Shown here: positions 22,390-33,707 of the stretch, piece by piece
Layout: each line of letters begins with the position of its first letter
Numbering within the stretch: position 1 is the stretch's first letter
Assembly (NCBI GenBank): GCA_963971405.1
Contig: OZ020486.1
Coordinates: 37,223,419 to 37,287,418 of the forward strand
DNA from: Psococerastis gibbosa
Taxonomy: Eukaryota > Arthropoda > Insecta > Psocodea > Psocidae
Direction: 5' to 3'
DNA length: 64,000 nt
The notes under the pieces: model-generated
Databases searched by the model: none
Seen by the model: only the letters and a program-made list of their open reading frames with translations
What the model was told of the DNA's origin: nothing
Position numbers and translations under genes: made by a program

Positions 22390-22985
22390 AGCTGCATCAT
22401 ATAGAAGGAACCATAGAAAGCGTCAACCGACCTGGGCACCCAAGAAAAGAATATCTAAAGGCGCCCATTCCATTGACCGGCTAGGGCTATTTCTAAAAAC
22501 AGTGACGTGGTAGCAGACATTCAAGACTTAGGCGGGGTTTCCATCGATCTCGCATTGCAGATTGCAAATGACATTGACGGAAATGTTTGTTTTTCTTTTT
22601 ATAGAAATCTATTAAAATGTTTGTAATTAACATATCCCATGAAGCCATTTTTTAATTTTAGTTTGTTTGTTTGTGATTTTACTGTATGATCATTGATCAA
22701 TTTTAACTATGGCATAGAGGAAAATAAACATTTCCGTCAATTTGCAATGCGAGGTCGGTGGAAACGCCACCTAAGTCTTGAATGTCTGCTACCACGTCAC
22801 CGTTTTTGGAAATAGCCCTAGCCGGTCAATGGAATGGGCACCAAAGCGAGTGATGGAGGATGTGAGTACATAAGAGGGCGTGCCAGGATCGAGGGGTGTG
22901 ATGGAGGCATCGATGCCACATGTTGCTACCAACCAGCCAGCCGGCTGTAACATGAAGAAGAAGAAGAAGTACCGAGATCTGATTA
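22390..22985 (+). pseudogene. LINE 3' end, split by a MITE, with (GAA)n tail
   Basis: 22390-22459 reads in the style of a LINE C-terminus (HHIEGTIESVNRPGHPRK). It continues after the MITE at 22843 with DGGCEYIRGRARIEGCDGG and PASRL, then ATGAAGAAGAAGAAGAAG. The part 22850-22971 is homologous, inverted, to 27750-27863. The join across the MITE is inferred. Confidence 0.6.
22460..22842. mobile_element. Palindromic MITE W with nested Y
   Basis: The outer arms GGCGCCCATTCCATTGACCG and inverse (ending GGAATGGGCACC) differ from X. The inner arm GTGACGTGGTAGCAGACATT and the centre TTA/TAA with Y (inverse orientation) are the same as in X. It is inserted in a LINE tail, with AAA on both sides. Confidence 0.88.
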
Positions 22986-22989
22986 ACAA

Positions 22990-24763
22990 CAATGCCTTTT
23001 ACCTTCCGTCCATTGTTATTTGAATTATGAGGTTCTGTAGGGACAGTTTTGGTCACTACGTTCGCTGACGACAAACCGATATCCATATTATTCAAAATGG
23101 CCGCCGTTTGCATGTGAAAGCTATGCTCTTAGCATCTAATTAATTCTTTTAATATTTTTTATAATATTTTTACTATGCCTGGACCTTATTTCGCTGCATA
23201 TAATTTAATATATATATTCTCCATGATTTATAGAAAAATATCACTTTAAAATAATACATAAATAAAATAATTTTAAAATGTAGTATTGAGGCTTATGGAA
23301 AAATCAACGCTTTGATATCAGTGTAACTGGTGCTGCCATCTACGAAATGACGTCACAAATGAACCTTATTGTAATAACATAGCAGAAGATACAACGATTT
23401 TAACCACATTTTTTGGCCAATTTGGTATAGGATCGTTTTTGTCGGTACCCATCCAACTGAAATGGGACAGACCGAATTGTCCAACAAAATTGTACAACCA
23501 CATTGGATTGCGTGTTTGCGGCTTAAACTATAATGTTGGACCAGGCATTGAAACGAACGAAAAGGTTTATTCTAATACTTCCCATAAACACACATTAATA
23601 AATTCGAACAAACTCAGTGTTTCTTCGTATCAGTGCTTGTTTAACAGTAGAATGTATGTTTTACTGTATAGTCGTAACCTGACAATACTGATCTTCATGA
23701 TGTTTGGCTTTTGAAGGTTATTAGGTATATTTTTTAAATTGGAAGTGAAATAAAGGAAGTTGAAGGCGAAAGAAATACAATAGGTGCACGGTGTGGCAGG
23801 GGAATGTGGAGCAACCCCATAACTCTTCATTCTTTGAATTATTTATAAATTCGAAATGCGCAATGGAACATTACACGTATGGAGCGTGGGACAAATAGGC
23901 CCCACGTGGCTAAAGCCATTATGTTAACAGGCAGGCAGCATGCTTGTCCAAAATTGTGACAGTCGCATTGACACATTAATTTTATTACTGTTGAACTTAC
24001 TTTCTTACTTAACGGGTAAGTAAGTAGGCCTAAGTAAGTACTGTTGAATTGAAGAAGACACAAGGCTACAGACTTTGTTGCGGGAAAATTTGGGAGAAAC
24101 CTAAACTACGAGTAACTAGGTAATATATTTCGTATTGATTTCAATTGTGTGAGAATGGACATTTTTTTTTAATAAGAAAATGCATGCGTCAAACCAATCA
24201 GATCACTGGCCCAACTAACCGCGCCCAACCAATCAAAATATTGAGGATTTGATGTTATTCTCCACGGATTTCTGTATGAAAGCCGTCCATACCCTACTGT
24301 ATTACTGTAAATGAATGTCACGGGGTCTTTAGACTTTAGCATATTTCAGAAAATGCCGGACAGGATGAAAACCTAGTGGGCTTTCAAAGAAATGGCAAGC
24401 AACGTCCTAAGGGTAAAGTGAAGAATTATACAGGTTCGACCATAGTAGCATCCAGTCCAAGGTCAGACCTGTTTTAGAGGGCTCCTAGAGGTCGTGATCC
24501 CTAGTATGCCCGATGACAGCGAAGGACTTCAGTGACAATGACTCGGCCAACCTGATGCTAGCCTAAAAAGCGGTCCCACGGTGGTATATACATTATATAC
24601 ACATGTAATTTATATACATACTTGGAGAGAGAGTCTCTATTTATTTATAGGGGAAAACACATAGAACAGTAAAAATTTCTCAGTGGTATTTTTTTCTTTA
24701 TAAATTTCGTAGATTATATTTACAAAGAGTGCATAGCCAACATGGAGTAAGGAAATTCGAAAA
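22990..24763. other. No gene seen
   Basis: One 91-codon + strand ORF (23439-23714) without recognisable domain. (GTAA)-type repeats at 24000-24045. No gene asserted. Confidence 0.5.
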
Positions 24764-24866
24764 AGAAAAAAAGAAAGAAAATAGTCCTTATTTTCCATAT
24801 GGGCCAATTTTGTGCCTTTCGGCCCACTCTTGCAGCTAACCCATAATAAATAAATAATACAACGTT
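24764..24866 (-). repeat. Repeat F, copy 1, with (AAAG)n
   Basis: GAAAAAGAAAAAAAGAAAG followed by TTTTCCATATGGGCCAATTT and CGGCCCACTCTTGCAGCTAA, then AATAAATAAATAAT. Partner at 25792-25886. Confidence 0.7.
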
Positions 24867-25791
24867 ATTCAATATAGGCTATACTTGTATATACATTACA
24901 AATGTAACTTTAAAATATATAACTAAAAGTCCATTTACACACAGTTCACATACCATACATACCATGAAATAGTCCAACAATCACCCTTAAATTTCTTTAA
25001 ACTTTATTCATTTCTGATCCTGGGATCCGGCAGAGTTCCAAAGCCTCACCACCTGCACCAAAAAGGAAGAAGATACAAGGAATGGTAACACATTGTATTT
25101 TGCAATGCATCAAGTGTGCAAGCCCTATTTAGCATGTCGTTTCTTTCAATAATTATACTAGTATAATTAGTTACATTGTAGTTATATTTAAAAAATATTT
25201 TCGTTAAATAGTAATATTTATTCATCTTAATTTATCATTAGCGATGAACATATGCTCAGACAAACCTTTCGGGTTTGAACATTTATATTTGTATTTTCCT
25301 CCATCGTATATTAATTAATGTAAAAAAAATAAATTAACATGTGCTATAGACTACAGATAAGCCAAAGCGCCGGCATAAAATTTTTGTTCGAGTTTTTCAA
25401 GTAGAAAGTTATTAAATTTTTCATTGAGCTCTAGGCTACTTCACTTTGATATGATATTAATGACAATGAAAAGTTTTATGGGTTGTAAACCTATAAAAAA
25501 GGGTGTTAAAAGAAGCAAAGGGTAGTTCCGCATTGATGGAATTTTCAATGTGGTTTTCATTCCGCAGCTGCTGAAACACTTCGACCGTACAATGCGATAT
25601 CAAAGTTTTTCAGTTTTCTTCAAAATTTCAAAAATACTTCAAATGCAATATAATTATTTAACCAGAGTTCGGCATGTCATTCAAATTAAATAGTAACTTT
25701 TTAAACAAAATAATATTAACCACCCACCGGTTGATAAGCTTCGATGAGGAATACTGTACAGCATCTACCAATAATGCATGGCCGTGTTTTA

Positions 25792-25886
25792 AGAAAGAAA
25801 GAACGAAAGAAAGAAAGAAAATTTACTTTTTTCCATATGGGCGAAGTTTTGGCCCACTCTTTCAATTAACCCATAGTGTCGTACAT
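25792..25886 (-). repeat. Repeat F, copy 2, with (AAAG)n
   Basis: AAGAAAGAAAGAACGAAAG, TTTTTCCATATGGGCGAAGT, GGCCCACTCTTTCAATTAAC, collinear with copy 1. Probably a retroposon 3' end read backwards. Confidence 0.7.
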
Positions 25887-26155
25887 TATTCCTTACCAAG
25901 ACTTTTCAAGCGTTAATGGGAATTTTTATAACGTTATTTCTCTCCCTAGATATTATCTACATTGAATATACAATAGTTGCAGTTGAATTTCTATAGATTG
26001 TTTTGTATAATTTTAGAATGGTTGTATACTTTTAGACGACTACAAAGGTCCGTGAAATTATATAAAATTCAAGAAATTTTCAAATCAACCGAAAGTTGTA
26101 GTATATATATGTATGTATTTACATGAATGAATCATTGTTCTCCTATTTATATACG

Positions 26156-26436
26156 TTAGTATAAGGTAAGCTTTAAGATGGTCAAATTCATCGATTTGTT
26201 AATTTCAGTGGATTTGCACGTTTTGGGGAAACAATAAAGACTCAATTTTCATGAAAAACGACTAAAAAATTACCTTCCTGCGGAGCCTCCCTGTCGATGT
26301 TTTCTAACGTTAGATATATTGCTTATTAGCGTAAAAACCCGAACAGGTTGCCTTCCCTAACAAAGATTTGGTTTTGTACAAAAAAATAGTTTTTTATGAT
26401 ATTGTGGATAATTGCATACCCTGTCATTATTACTGT
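26156..26436 (+). repeat. Repeat B, internally deleted fragment
   Basis: Begins TATACGTTAGTATAAGGTAA and jumps to the ATGAAAAACGACTAAAAAAT region. The (GTCT)n block is missing. It ends where the MITE at 26445 is inserted. Confidence 0.65.
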
Positions 26437-26444
26437 GCTCTAAT

Positions 26445-26651
26445 CAAGGGCGGATCCAGTGGAAAATTTAGGGGGGGGGGGTCATAAGTTTTTTTTGTAC
26501 GTTTCAAACGCAACTTTTTTGTTGAAAAGTTGAGTTGTATCAATTTTTTATTTATTTTTTACTAGGTATCTTATGAATTTGTCTATGAATTTACTCATTT
26601 AGGGGGTGTCATGACCCTCTGACTCCCCCCCCCCCTGTGGATCCGCCACTG
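26445..26651. mobile_element. hAT-like MITE with G/C runs, CAGTGGCGGATCCA type, copy 1
   Basis: 207 bp. Ends CAAGGGCGGATCCA and TGGATCCGCCACTG. Perfect 8-bp duplication GCTCTAAT (26437-26444, 26652-26659). G-run inside the left end, C-run inside the right. Inserted at the end of a repeat B fragment. Confidence 0.95.
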
Positions 26652-26682
26652 GCTCTAATGATGTGGTCTGGCCATTCTAGAC

Positions 26683-27188
26683 TATGCAGATGGCTGGGAT
26701 GGATGAGATGGCTGGGAGACATAGTCCGGTTCATAAAAGTGCAACGCATAAGAAGGCTGGGAGACATAGTCCGGTTCATAAAAAAGCAACGCATGAGATG
26801 GCTGGGAGCCATAGTCCGGTTCATAAAAGTGCAACGCATGAGATGGCTGGGAGCCATAGTCCGGTTCATAAAAGTGCAACGCATGAGATGGCTGGAAGAC
26901 ATAGTCCGGCTCATAGAAGTGCAACGCATAAGATGGCTGGGACACGTCATAAGAATGGCAGACGACCGCATGCCGAAAAAGACGTGCAAAGCAAGCATGA
27001 GAGGAAGACGACTGACTGGATGTCCTCGAAAACGCTGGGAGGATGAATTGGAAACTGACCTTCACGAGTTGGGAGTCCGTAGATGGTGGAGTGTTGTACA
27101 AAACCGAGATGACTGGTGGAGTGTTGTCGAACAGGCCAAAGCTCATCAAGGGCTGTTGAGCCAGAAGTAGAAAAAGAAGAAGAAGAAG
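26683..27188 (+). pseudogene. LINE ORF C-terminus with expanded internal repeat and (GAA)n tail
   Basis: The frame ending at TAG 27168-27170 reads IRWLGHVIRMADDRMPKK, then GRRLTGCPRKRWEDELETDL and DWWSVVEQAKAHQG, the standard tail of a non-LTR retrotransposon polymerase. Upstream, the WLGHVIRM segment is replaced by five tandem 45-bp units. After the stop comes AAAAAGAAGAAGAAGAAG, a typical LINE 3' end. 5' truncated. Confidence 0.85.
26710..26939. repeat. 45-bp tandem repeat, about five units, in frame
   Basis: Units start at 26710, 26755, 26800, 26845 and 26890, and the array runs into unique LINE sequence at 26935. Each is 45 bp (15 codons) and reads approximately WLGDIVRFIKVQRMR. Units differ by a few substitutions, such as GAGACATAG versus GAGCCATAG. 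Confidence 0.95.
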
Positions 27189-27562
27189 ACATATTTAATT
27201 ATTGATTTTAATTTTTTTTCATTTTCTATATAACAAAAACGCAAATTAGAGCTATATCAAGGAGAGAGAGGCTATTGATTGTATTTTTAGCATAAATTGC
27301 GACGTGTGAGGGACACCAAGGCTTCCTAACCAGGTCAAACAAACACTGTCTATAATAATAGCACATCACTTTTCTCACTTTTCTCGTAAAATTTCCAACC
27401 ATTATACCCAAAATAGAATTTATGATAATGGAATCTACCGTGATGCGTTGCTCCTACTTGCAATGTAGATCTATAGTATATATATAGTAGATATAGTATA
27501 GTATGCATGAAACGTTGGCAGTAATCAAACTGAACAATGAAATAGTACACATTGTGTGCCAC

Positions 27563-27941
27563 CATGGGCGTAGCTAAAATTGGATTCAAGGGGGGGGGGG
27601 CAGGTGTAAAAGTTCGATTAAATCGATTGGTTTTTGGAATTTATGTGAAATTTTTCGAAATATAAACATTAAAATCTTATCCATTATATCTGGTTTCAAT
27701 TCCCGCACTTTTTTCTAGTGTTTAAATACATAAAAGAAAAGCCAATTCTTCTTTTTCAAGTTACAGCCGGACGGTTGGTTGGCAGCAACATGTGACTTCG
27801 ATCATGGCACGCTCTCTTCAGCTCCACGTATGTGTTGGCCCCTACATCCTCCATAACTTGCTGCCAATTCTATCTAGTGTTAACTCGTCAAATCTTTGGG
27901 GGGGTGTGTACCCCCTGCACCTCTCGGGCTGCACCCCCATG
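27563..27941. mobile_element. hAT-like MITE, CATGGGCGTAGCTA type, copy 1
   Basis: Left end CATGGGCGTAGCTA with a G-run. The right end CACCCCCATG is inverse but shorter. Flanks TGTGCCAC and TGTGCTAC (one mismatch). Contains a later LINE-tail insertion (27750-27863). Confidence 0.85.
27750..27863 (-). mobile_element. Short LINE-tail insertion nested in a MITE
   Basis: 114 bp, homologous to 22850-22971 in inverse orientation and beginning with the complement of the GAA-rich tail. It is flanked by CCAATTCT on both sides (27742-27749 and 27864-27871). The homologous MITE at 51117-51373 lacks it, which gives an empty site. Confidence 0.85.
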
Positions 27942-28289
27942 TGTGCTACATATGGTATTTAATAATTTAATAGTTTTCTCTTTTATTAGCTGAGGTTTAA
28001 AAGAGATTGAGACTCTGACAACACAGCCATTAATTCGTTACGATTGTCACCAAAACCACGAAAATTCGTGAACTTTATAATACTTTAGCGCAACAATGTT
28101 AAAACTGCATGACGTGTCTGCGACGTCCAGTTAATAGTTTTCTAGTAAAAATAATATAACTCTTTCAAGATTTCAGTTTTTCATACAATATACGTTTATT
28201 GTACAACGAGTAATTTGGTGAAGTACCGGTACAATTATTATCACATTTTGAAGAGGTAAAACCTTAAGTAAGAAACCACACATATACTA

Positions 28290-29106
28290 GCAGTGGCGGA
28301 TTTATGAGGGGGGGGGCAGAAGAAATTGGGGAAAGGTAAGACGAACTTATCTAATGTGAGTTGTTGTAATGCGTAATTTTCTAGATCTAACAGATGTTGA
28401 TCAGTGAGCTGTTTGGTTGGTGGAATTGATGTATTATTATTATTATTATTATAACAATACGAAGAAAAATTCAAACATGTTAACATTCTGCCAATAACGA
28501 AATTATTCAAGTATAAATTAATAAGAGATAACTATTTTAAAAAAGAATACCAAACAGATGATAAAGGGAAGTACAATACAAGAAACCCAAAAAAGCTTAA
28601 GTTTGAGATAACATATAACAAATACGGAGAGAAATTAAACAAAGTACTTATACCAAAGGAATAAGGAGCTTCCTCCACAAATGAAAAAATTTAAACAGAT
28701 GGGTGAGTAAAAAGCGGGTATAAAAAGATGGCTGATCAATGGGAGTTAATAATAATAATTAAAACTGACATTAAAATAGCAAATTAAAATAAAATAAAAA
28801 TAAAATAAAATAAACATTATAAATAAATAACAAAAATAAACGATTAAGCCTTGTTTAGCAGCACTGTATGAGTCTTTTGTCCCAAATAAGCGCTAGCTTG
28901 GGGATGCGGGATGGTATTATTATAAATTGTATTTTTGTAATATATGCTCCTTGTCCAGGGAATTCTGAACAAGGAAAAGAAAAGAAATATTATTATTATT
29001 ATTATTTATGTCGCCTGGGGCCTCTGACCGTGGCAATAAAAATAAAGCCATAAGTTATGCTGCCCCCCCCCCCCGAAAATATGATATATACCTCCGCCAC
29101 TGGTTC
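28290..29106. mobile_element. CAGTGGCGGATTTA-ended element containing a LINE tail
   Basis: Left CAGTGGCGGATTTATG with a G-run; right ACCTCCGCCACTG with a C-run. Between them lie unrelated AT-rich sequence and the 28735-28990 LINE tail. No matching 8-bp flanks, so the two ends might belong to different copies. The left part resembles 62003-62090. Confidence 0.55.
28735..28990 (+). repeat. LINE 3'-tail-like repeat, copy 2
   Basis: Second copy of the 14195-14455 repeat, ending AAGGAAAAGAAAAGAAAT and then (ATT)n. It lies inside a longer element bounded by CAGTGGCGG and CCGCCACTG (28290-29106). Confidence 0.75.
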
Positions 29107-29322
29107 ATAGTGAATACAATTGCTATTACCAAGCAAAACAATTATATATAGGTACACAGGTATTTAAAGACGTGGCAGTATATCTAACAGAATTGTTTGT
29201 ACCAAAGCAGACAGCAGTCTAAATGTGTATGACAGTATATTAGTCATATTTATAAAAGTCAATCCGAATTATTGTTAAATATTTGTACCTTAGGATAGTT
29301 GAAACTATTGACCAGAGTGTTA

Positions 29323-29445
29323 GGCGCTTATTCCACCAACGTCAATAGTGATAGTAAATGTAGTATTAAATTAAAGTCCAAAATTGTCTGCTACCACGTC
29401 AATACTACATTTACTATCACTATTGACGTTGGTGAAATAAGCGCC
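29323..29445. mobile_element. Palindromic MITE, GGCGCTTATTCCACC type
   Basis: 123 bp, almost entirely two arms: GGCGCTTATTCCACCAACGT through AGTAAATGTAGTATT and inverse. The loop has TGTCTGCTACCACGTCAA, the inverse of the core seen in W, X and Z. Confidence 0.88.
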
Positions 29446-29601
29446 TGATGAGATTTTGGTAGGGTGTTATGGGGCGTTCCCTTATAGTATCGGAATTCAA
29501 AGTACACCTAGTGACAGTAAATAACCCAAAAAAGAAAATGTATTGCATAAAAGGTAATTGAGAAACGTGAGTTTCTAGAGATTGTTAAAAACCTTTCCTA
29601 A

Positions 29602-29700
29602 AAGTTGTGTCCCTACCTACCTATTCTCATTTAACGAACTTTAGAACTTTTTCCTGCAAGTTGTGTCTCTACCTACCTATTCTAATTTAACGAACTTTTG
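29602..29700. repeat. Two-unit tandem repeat, about 57 bp
   Basis: AGTTGTGTCCCTACCTACCT at 29604 and AGTTGTGTCTCTACCTACCT at 29660, each followed by ATTCT then TTTAACGAACTTT. Confidence 0.85.
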
Positions 29701-30153
29701 AACTTTTGAACTGACAGATGATGGCAATAACATAAGCGAGTGACCTATGACCAGACAGTACCATCTTGCCGTTAGCTGAAAGAAAGGTTAAGGTCCTGCG
29801 TGATGGCTGGGAATCAGAAAAGTGAATGGTATGTGCTCTGCTGAACATAATCCGGACCTTTTACGTACCAGATTAGGTACGGGCTCTTATTCCTGGTGCA
29901 TCCTCTGCATATAATTGACCCAGTCTCTATTAGGTACCTATTTACTATGAAGAAATTTTGAGTAGTCTTCTGATGTGGGAGATGTGAAATAGAGCAGGGG
30001 CTCTAAAGGAAAATTTTCGGTGGCTCCCTAAAAAAATTTCAATGTTGCATTGGCTCACATACTCGTATGTAGGGGGGTTGAATGCATGCATACATATAAG
30101 AAGGTGATTTATGTAATGAAGAAAAAACCAAGTTATGCCAACGGCCTAACCAT

Positions 30154-30353
30154 GTTGATTCCATTAGAGCAGAGCATGTTTCAAACTGCGGCAACTTGGT
30201 AGTGTGCACAGCGTTGGCAGGGGAACCTGGTGGGACATGATAACTCGCTCAGGCAGTATAAGTCGAGTCCTGGTCACCTCCGATTTAATCGTGTGACTAC
30301 CATGTTCCCCAAGTGGTTCGGAATCCACTATAATCAGGAGGTCCACCCTGTTA
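30154..30353 (+). repeat. Repeat C, copy 1
   Basis: Shares TCGTGTGACTACCATGTTCC-like and GGAATCCACTATAATCAGGA blocks with 32672-32858. It contains a possible B-box-like GTCGAGTCCTGG, but no clear tRNA fold. Unclassified dispersed repeat. Confidence 0.75.
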
Positions 30354-30600
30354 GTCAACTCCCCTTTCCCCGAGGTGAAAGAGTCTGCCCTTAGGGTGCC
30401 TCAAGTTAACAAACAGACTGACTCCCCCCGCCAGGCTGACAGGGTTGCTTAAAGCAGAAATGCTGAAAGCAGGCGTTAGAAACAACAACATTATTTTCAA
30501 TTTTTTTTTTTTCATAAAAGCAATAACTAAACTTATTTTTTCGCATGGCTAGGGTCACCATGGGTCACCATTTGAGAACACCTGAAATAGAGTAACAAAA

Positions 30601-30865
30601 CCATAGAAATACATTAACTGGAGCGGCGGGTGCCATAATATGCCTTACGAGGCACCCGTTAACCATAAGCCAACTATCAGAGAAAAGTACCAACGCAAAA
30701 AATATCGAAGTCTTACACATTGCAGCATAGCAGAACGGATACCTGGACCCGGTCAAAAACTCTGTACTTAGCTTGTGCAGGCTACACATATCACTGAGTT
30801 TCCCCGCCAAATTGCGTACTTATCTTGTGCAGACTACACTAGCAGCCATATTGTTAACGGTCTCC
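30601..30865 (-). repeat. Repeat D, copy 1
   Basis: About 265 bp, inverse of 62112-62366. Shared blocks include CCCGGTCAAAAACTCTGTAC, GCAGCATAGCAGAACGGATA and TAACCATAAGCCAACTATCA. No ORF conserved between copies. Confidence 0.88.
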
Positions 30866-31015
30866 AACCCCGGGATGAACAAAACCAAACAGGTTTCATA
30901 AACCAAATTTAGTTTTGAACAAATAATTATTTTTTGAAAAAATTAATGAATAATTCATGCCCCAATACATTGCGTAGCATACCCTGCCACTATTACCGTC
31001 TTGTTGCTTTCCAAT

Positions 31016-31806
31016 TTATACGTAGTATAAGGAAAGCTTTGTGATACACGTTTTGAGGTCCCAGGAACCCAAAAAGAGGTTTTTACGAAATGTCGCTCTG
31101 TCTGTCTGTCTGTTCATCAATTTCCGGGCAAACTACTCGGTGGATTTGTGTGAAATTGGACATGTAGGTTCATAAAAATCATACCTCGAGTCTAATTTTT
31201 ATTTTGGGCTAACTCAATTTGGGGGGTTTTATTTTCAAAAAACTCCCAAAAAACGTCTAAAAAAATTATTTATTCAAAATGGCTCCAACGATTTCTTTTA
31301 AATTAACATATATTGTAGTTGTTATTATTGTTGACGAAATGCGGGGGGTCACTTGCCCCTTGATAGTTTGCTTCTGGGAGTAAAAAAATAAAAATAACTC
31401 AATTTTAATGAAAAATGACTAAAAAATAATTTTTCTGCGAAACCTATCTTGATTTCTACCTTCAGGCATGTTTTTGGTGTTAAATTGAGTAACGAAACCG
31501 GACAGATTGCTTTCCCAAAAAACTATTTGGTTTTGTGCAAAAAAATTTTTTTTAAAAAATGAAATCAAATTCACGCTGAAATGCATTGCGTGCCCTGCCA
31601 TTATTGCTGTGTGGTAATGTGTTGGTCTGTCCTATCTAGAATTTACGTCACCTCCAGTGACGTCAGGTGAACGACCCCCCCCCCCCCCCCCCGTGATATC
31701 CGAAATTTAACCATAGGAAAATTATTTGACATGAAATTAATCATTTTCTCTCCCTACTAATTCATAAATTGGAAAGCATGTTCGAGTTAACTCGGACCGG
31801 TTCTTT
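31016..31806 (+). repeat. Repeat B, copy 2
   Basis: Collinear with copy 1: GCTTTCCAATTTATACGTAG, (GTCT)n at 31091, TCACTTGCCCCTTGATAGTT, GACGTCAGGTGAACGA then a C-run of about 18, and AATTGGAAAGCATGTTCGAG. Preceded by a truncated piece (30880-31014) of the same family. Confidence 0.85.
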
Positions 31807-32004
31807 CGTATTATATTGGTCTGCCAATTCTTGACTATGCAATCGTCCCATCGATCAATTTCGTACTTTGGGATAGGAAAACTAGAAATTTAAATCTAAC
31901 CCTAAATTTAACCCTAGGACAATTATTTAGCAAGGAACGATTACGGTACTTATCCTAATTGATTAATAGGAAAACATGTACGGGTTCACTCGTACCGGTT
32001 CTTT
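31807..32004 (+). repeat. Diverged second terminus after repeat B copy 2
   Basis: Repeats the pattern of the right end of repeat B (CCCTAGGACAATTATTTAGC, AGGAAAACATGTACGGGTTC, ACTCGTACCGGTTCTTT) with many substitutions. It could be an older family member abutting copy 2. Confidence 0.6.
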
Positions 32005-32024
32005 AATTTTAATTTTGTTATTAT

Positions 32025-32155
32025 GGCGGCAATTCCACCACATATATATAATATATAATAGATAAGTTAAGTATCTACATAATAGTCTCCTTAAAACGAA
32101 ACAAGCAAAAAGTCTCAAATCACAAATGAAGTAAATTCGCCGGTGGAATTGCCGC
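32025..32155. mobile_element. Palindrome-ended MITE, GGCGGCAATTCCACC type
   Basis: The ends GGCGGCAATTCCACC and GGTGGAATTGCCGC are inverse. The inside is AT-rich and not palindromic. The terminal GGCGxxxATTCCAC pattern puts it with the W, X and Z group. Confidence 0.7.
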
Positions 32156-32165
32156 TTAAGAGGTA

Positions 32166-32370
32166 TTTCAGTAACAGTAGAACATGCAAAGTAGTGGTAG
32201 ACTCTGCTTTTCACTTGGAAGATTGTTGGTTCGAATCCTACTCTCGCTGCAATTTCTGGCAATGCTTTGGAGGGCATGTAAAGCAGGTGGTCCTGGATCT
32301 TCCTATTTGAGTGTAAGAGAGGGCTTTCAAGTCCTAACGCCGTGCTAGGTTGGCCTAGTCATTAGAAAAG
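32166..32370 (+). mobile_element. SINE-1, copy 4
   Basis: Full length and diverged: GGTTCGAATCC B box at about 32230, GGCAATGCTTTGGAGGGCAT, GAGTGTAAGAGAGGGCTTTC, tail GTCATTAGAAAAG. It directly follows a palindrome-ended MITE (32025-32155). Confidence 0.88.
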
Positions 32371-32671
32371 TCGTTATATTACCGTACTACCTAACTGTTG
32401 ACAATTTTTGAGTTACATTTCTGTGTAGGTGAATACTTGATGTATTGAAGAAGAGGAGTTGAGAAGGTCACCATCATCGGAAGATTGTTCTGTCAATCAT
32501 GGGGGCGAGACGCCACTGCCATCACCCACTATGTAATCGTCATAAAAACATAAATTTATGTGAAGAGCGTTCCTAAATAAAATATTATCCTTCTCATTGC
32601 ACACTCTAATATTGTTTCAAATTCGATCCAATAAATATAGGTCTAAGAAAGATAGCCGGCCGCCATACCAA

Positions 32672-32858
32672 GTTGAATCCAGTGGCCCAGAGCAGGTTCA
32701 AAGATGCAGATAACTTGGTCGTGCCTAGTGCCGGTAGGGAAACATGGTAGGACTTGTCCTGGTCACCTCCGAACTAATCGTGTGACTTCACTGTGTTTCC
32801 CAAGTGATACGGAATCCACTATAATCAGGAGGTCCACTGTCCTATGAGCCCTGGCCTG
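32672..32858 (+). repeat. Repeat C, copy 2
   Basis: Collinear with 30154-30353: CCTGGTCACCTCCGAACTAA, TCGTGTGACTTCACTGTGTT, GGAATCCACTATAATCAGGA. A (CTA)n microsatellite follows at 32876. Confidence 0.75.
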
Positions 32859-32875
32859 GGACTGTGTCCAACCAT

Positions 32876-32906
32876 GCTACTACTACTACTACTACTACTG
32901 CTACTA
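32876..32906. repeat. (CTA)n microsatellite
   Basis: About ten CTA/CTG units directly after repeat C copy 2. Confidence 0.9.
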
Positions 32907-33707
32907 AGATTGGAACGTGTTATAGCCTATACCAAAATTCAGATTATTTGATCCAATAAATATTAGATCGAATCAATATTTGTGTACGCTGAAGTAAACA
33001 ATATGAATCTGAATTTAGATTACGCTTTCCAATTTTTCTAAGACCTGTATTTGTTGGATACATATTGGAACTACATGTATTCGAGTGTATGTAATAGGGG
33101 GAACGCCATACTACGATATTTATAAAATAATTTCTGTAACTTTCTGAAATTCTGACATGTGATCATTAGGAAATGGTAAATTTTCGAATCCGATAGGTAG
33201 TCAGTAGCTTCGAGTTTGAGAAATTGACAAACAATGTTATCGTCAATTTCCTACAAATCTATAAGAAGACTTTCTACACTGTCACTGAGACACGAGCACA
33301 ATGACAATGACAGAACTACCTGATTTTGACGATATTTTGACGATTTTGCTTGTTGAACATGTTGTCTACTTGATTGTATACGTAATTTAACAAAAATATA
33401 AATTTATTATTTAAAACTGGACTTGGCTTCCTATCGATATAGATGGAAATAGAGTTCCTCTGTTAATTCGTTGGGTGGCCAAAAAGGTAGGGCCCCACTG
33501 ATGGCTACTTCCGTTGCGAAGAGCAACCAAACTCAGTCTTCTTATCGATATGTAAGCAAATGACGACAGAACCAATGAAATTATATGTGCGGTATTTTTT
33601 TTTAAGTGTGGGTTAGGTGGGGTTTGTGACAGGTCATCAATAATTGATGTTTCTCTGTAGCATATCTTAGAAAAGTAAGATATACGGCTCATCGACGTCA
33701 CAAGCTT

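Noticed and set aside
26710-26939. Possible CRISPR-like array
   Set aside because: Units are contiguous without spacers and lie inside a LINE reading frame in a eukaryotic genome.
26682-27149. 155-codon - strand ORF and 120-codon + strand ORF with striking internal repeats
   Set aside because: Both are shadow frames of the 45-bp tandem array, whose length is a multiple of three so every frame stays open.
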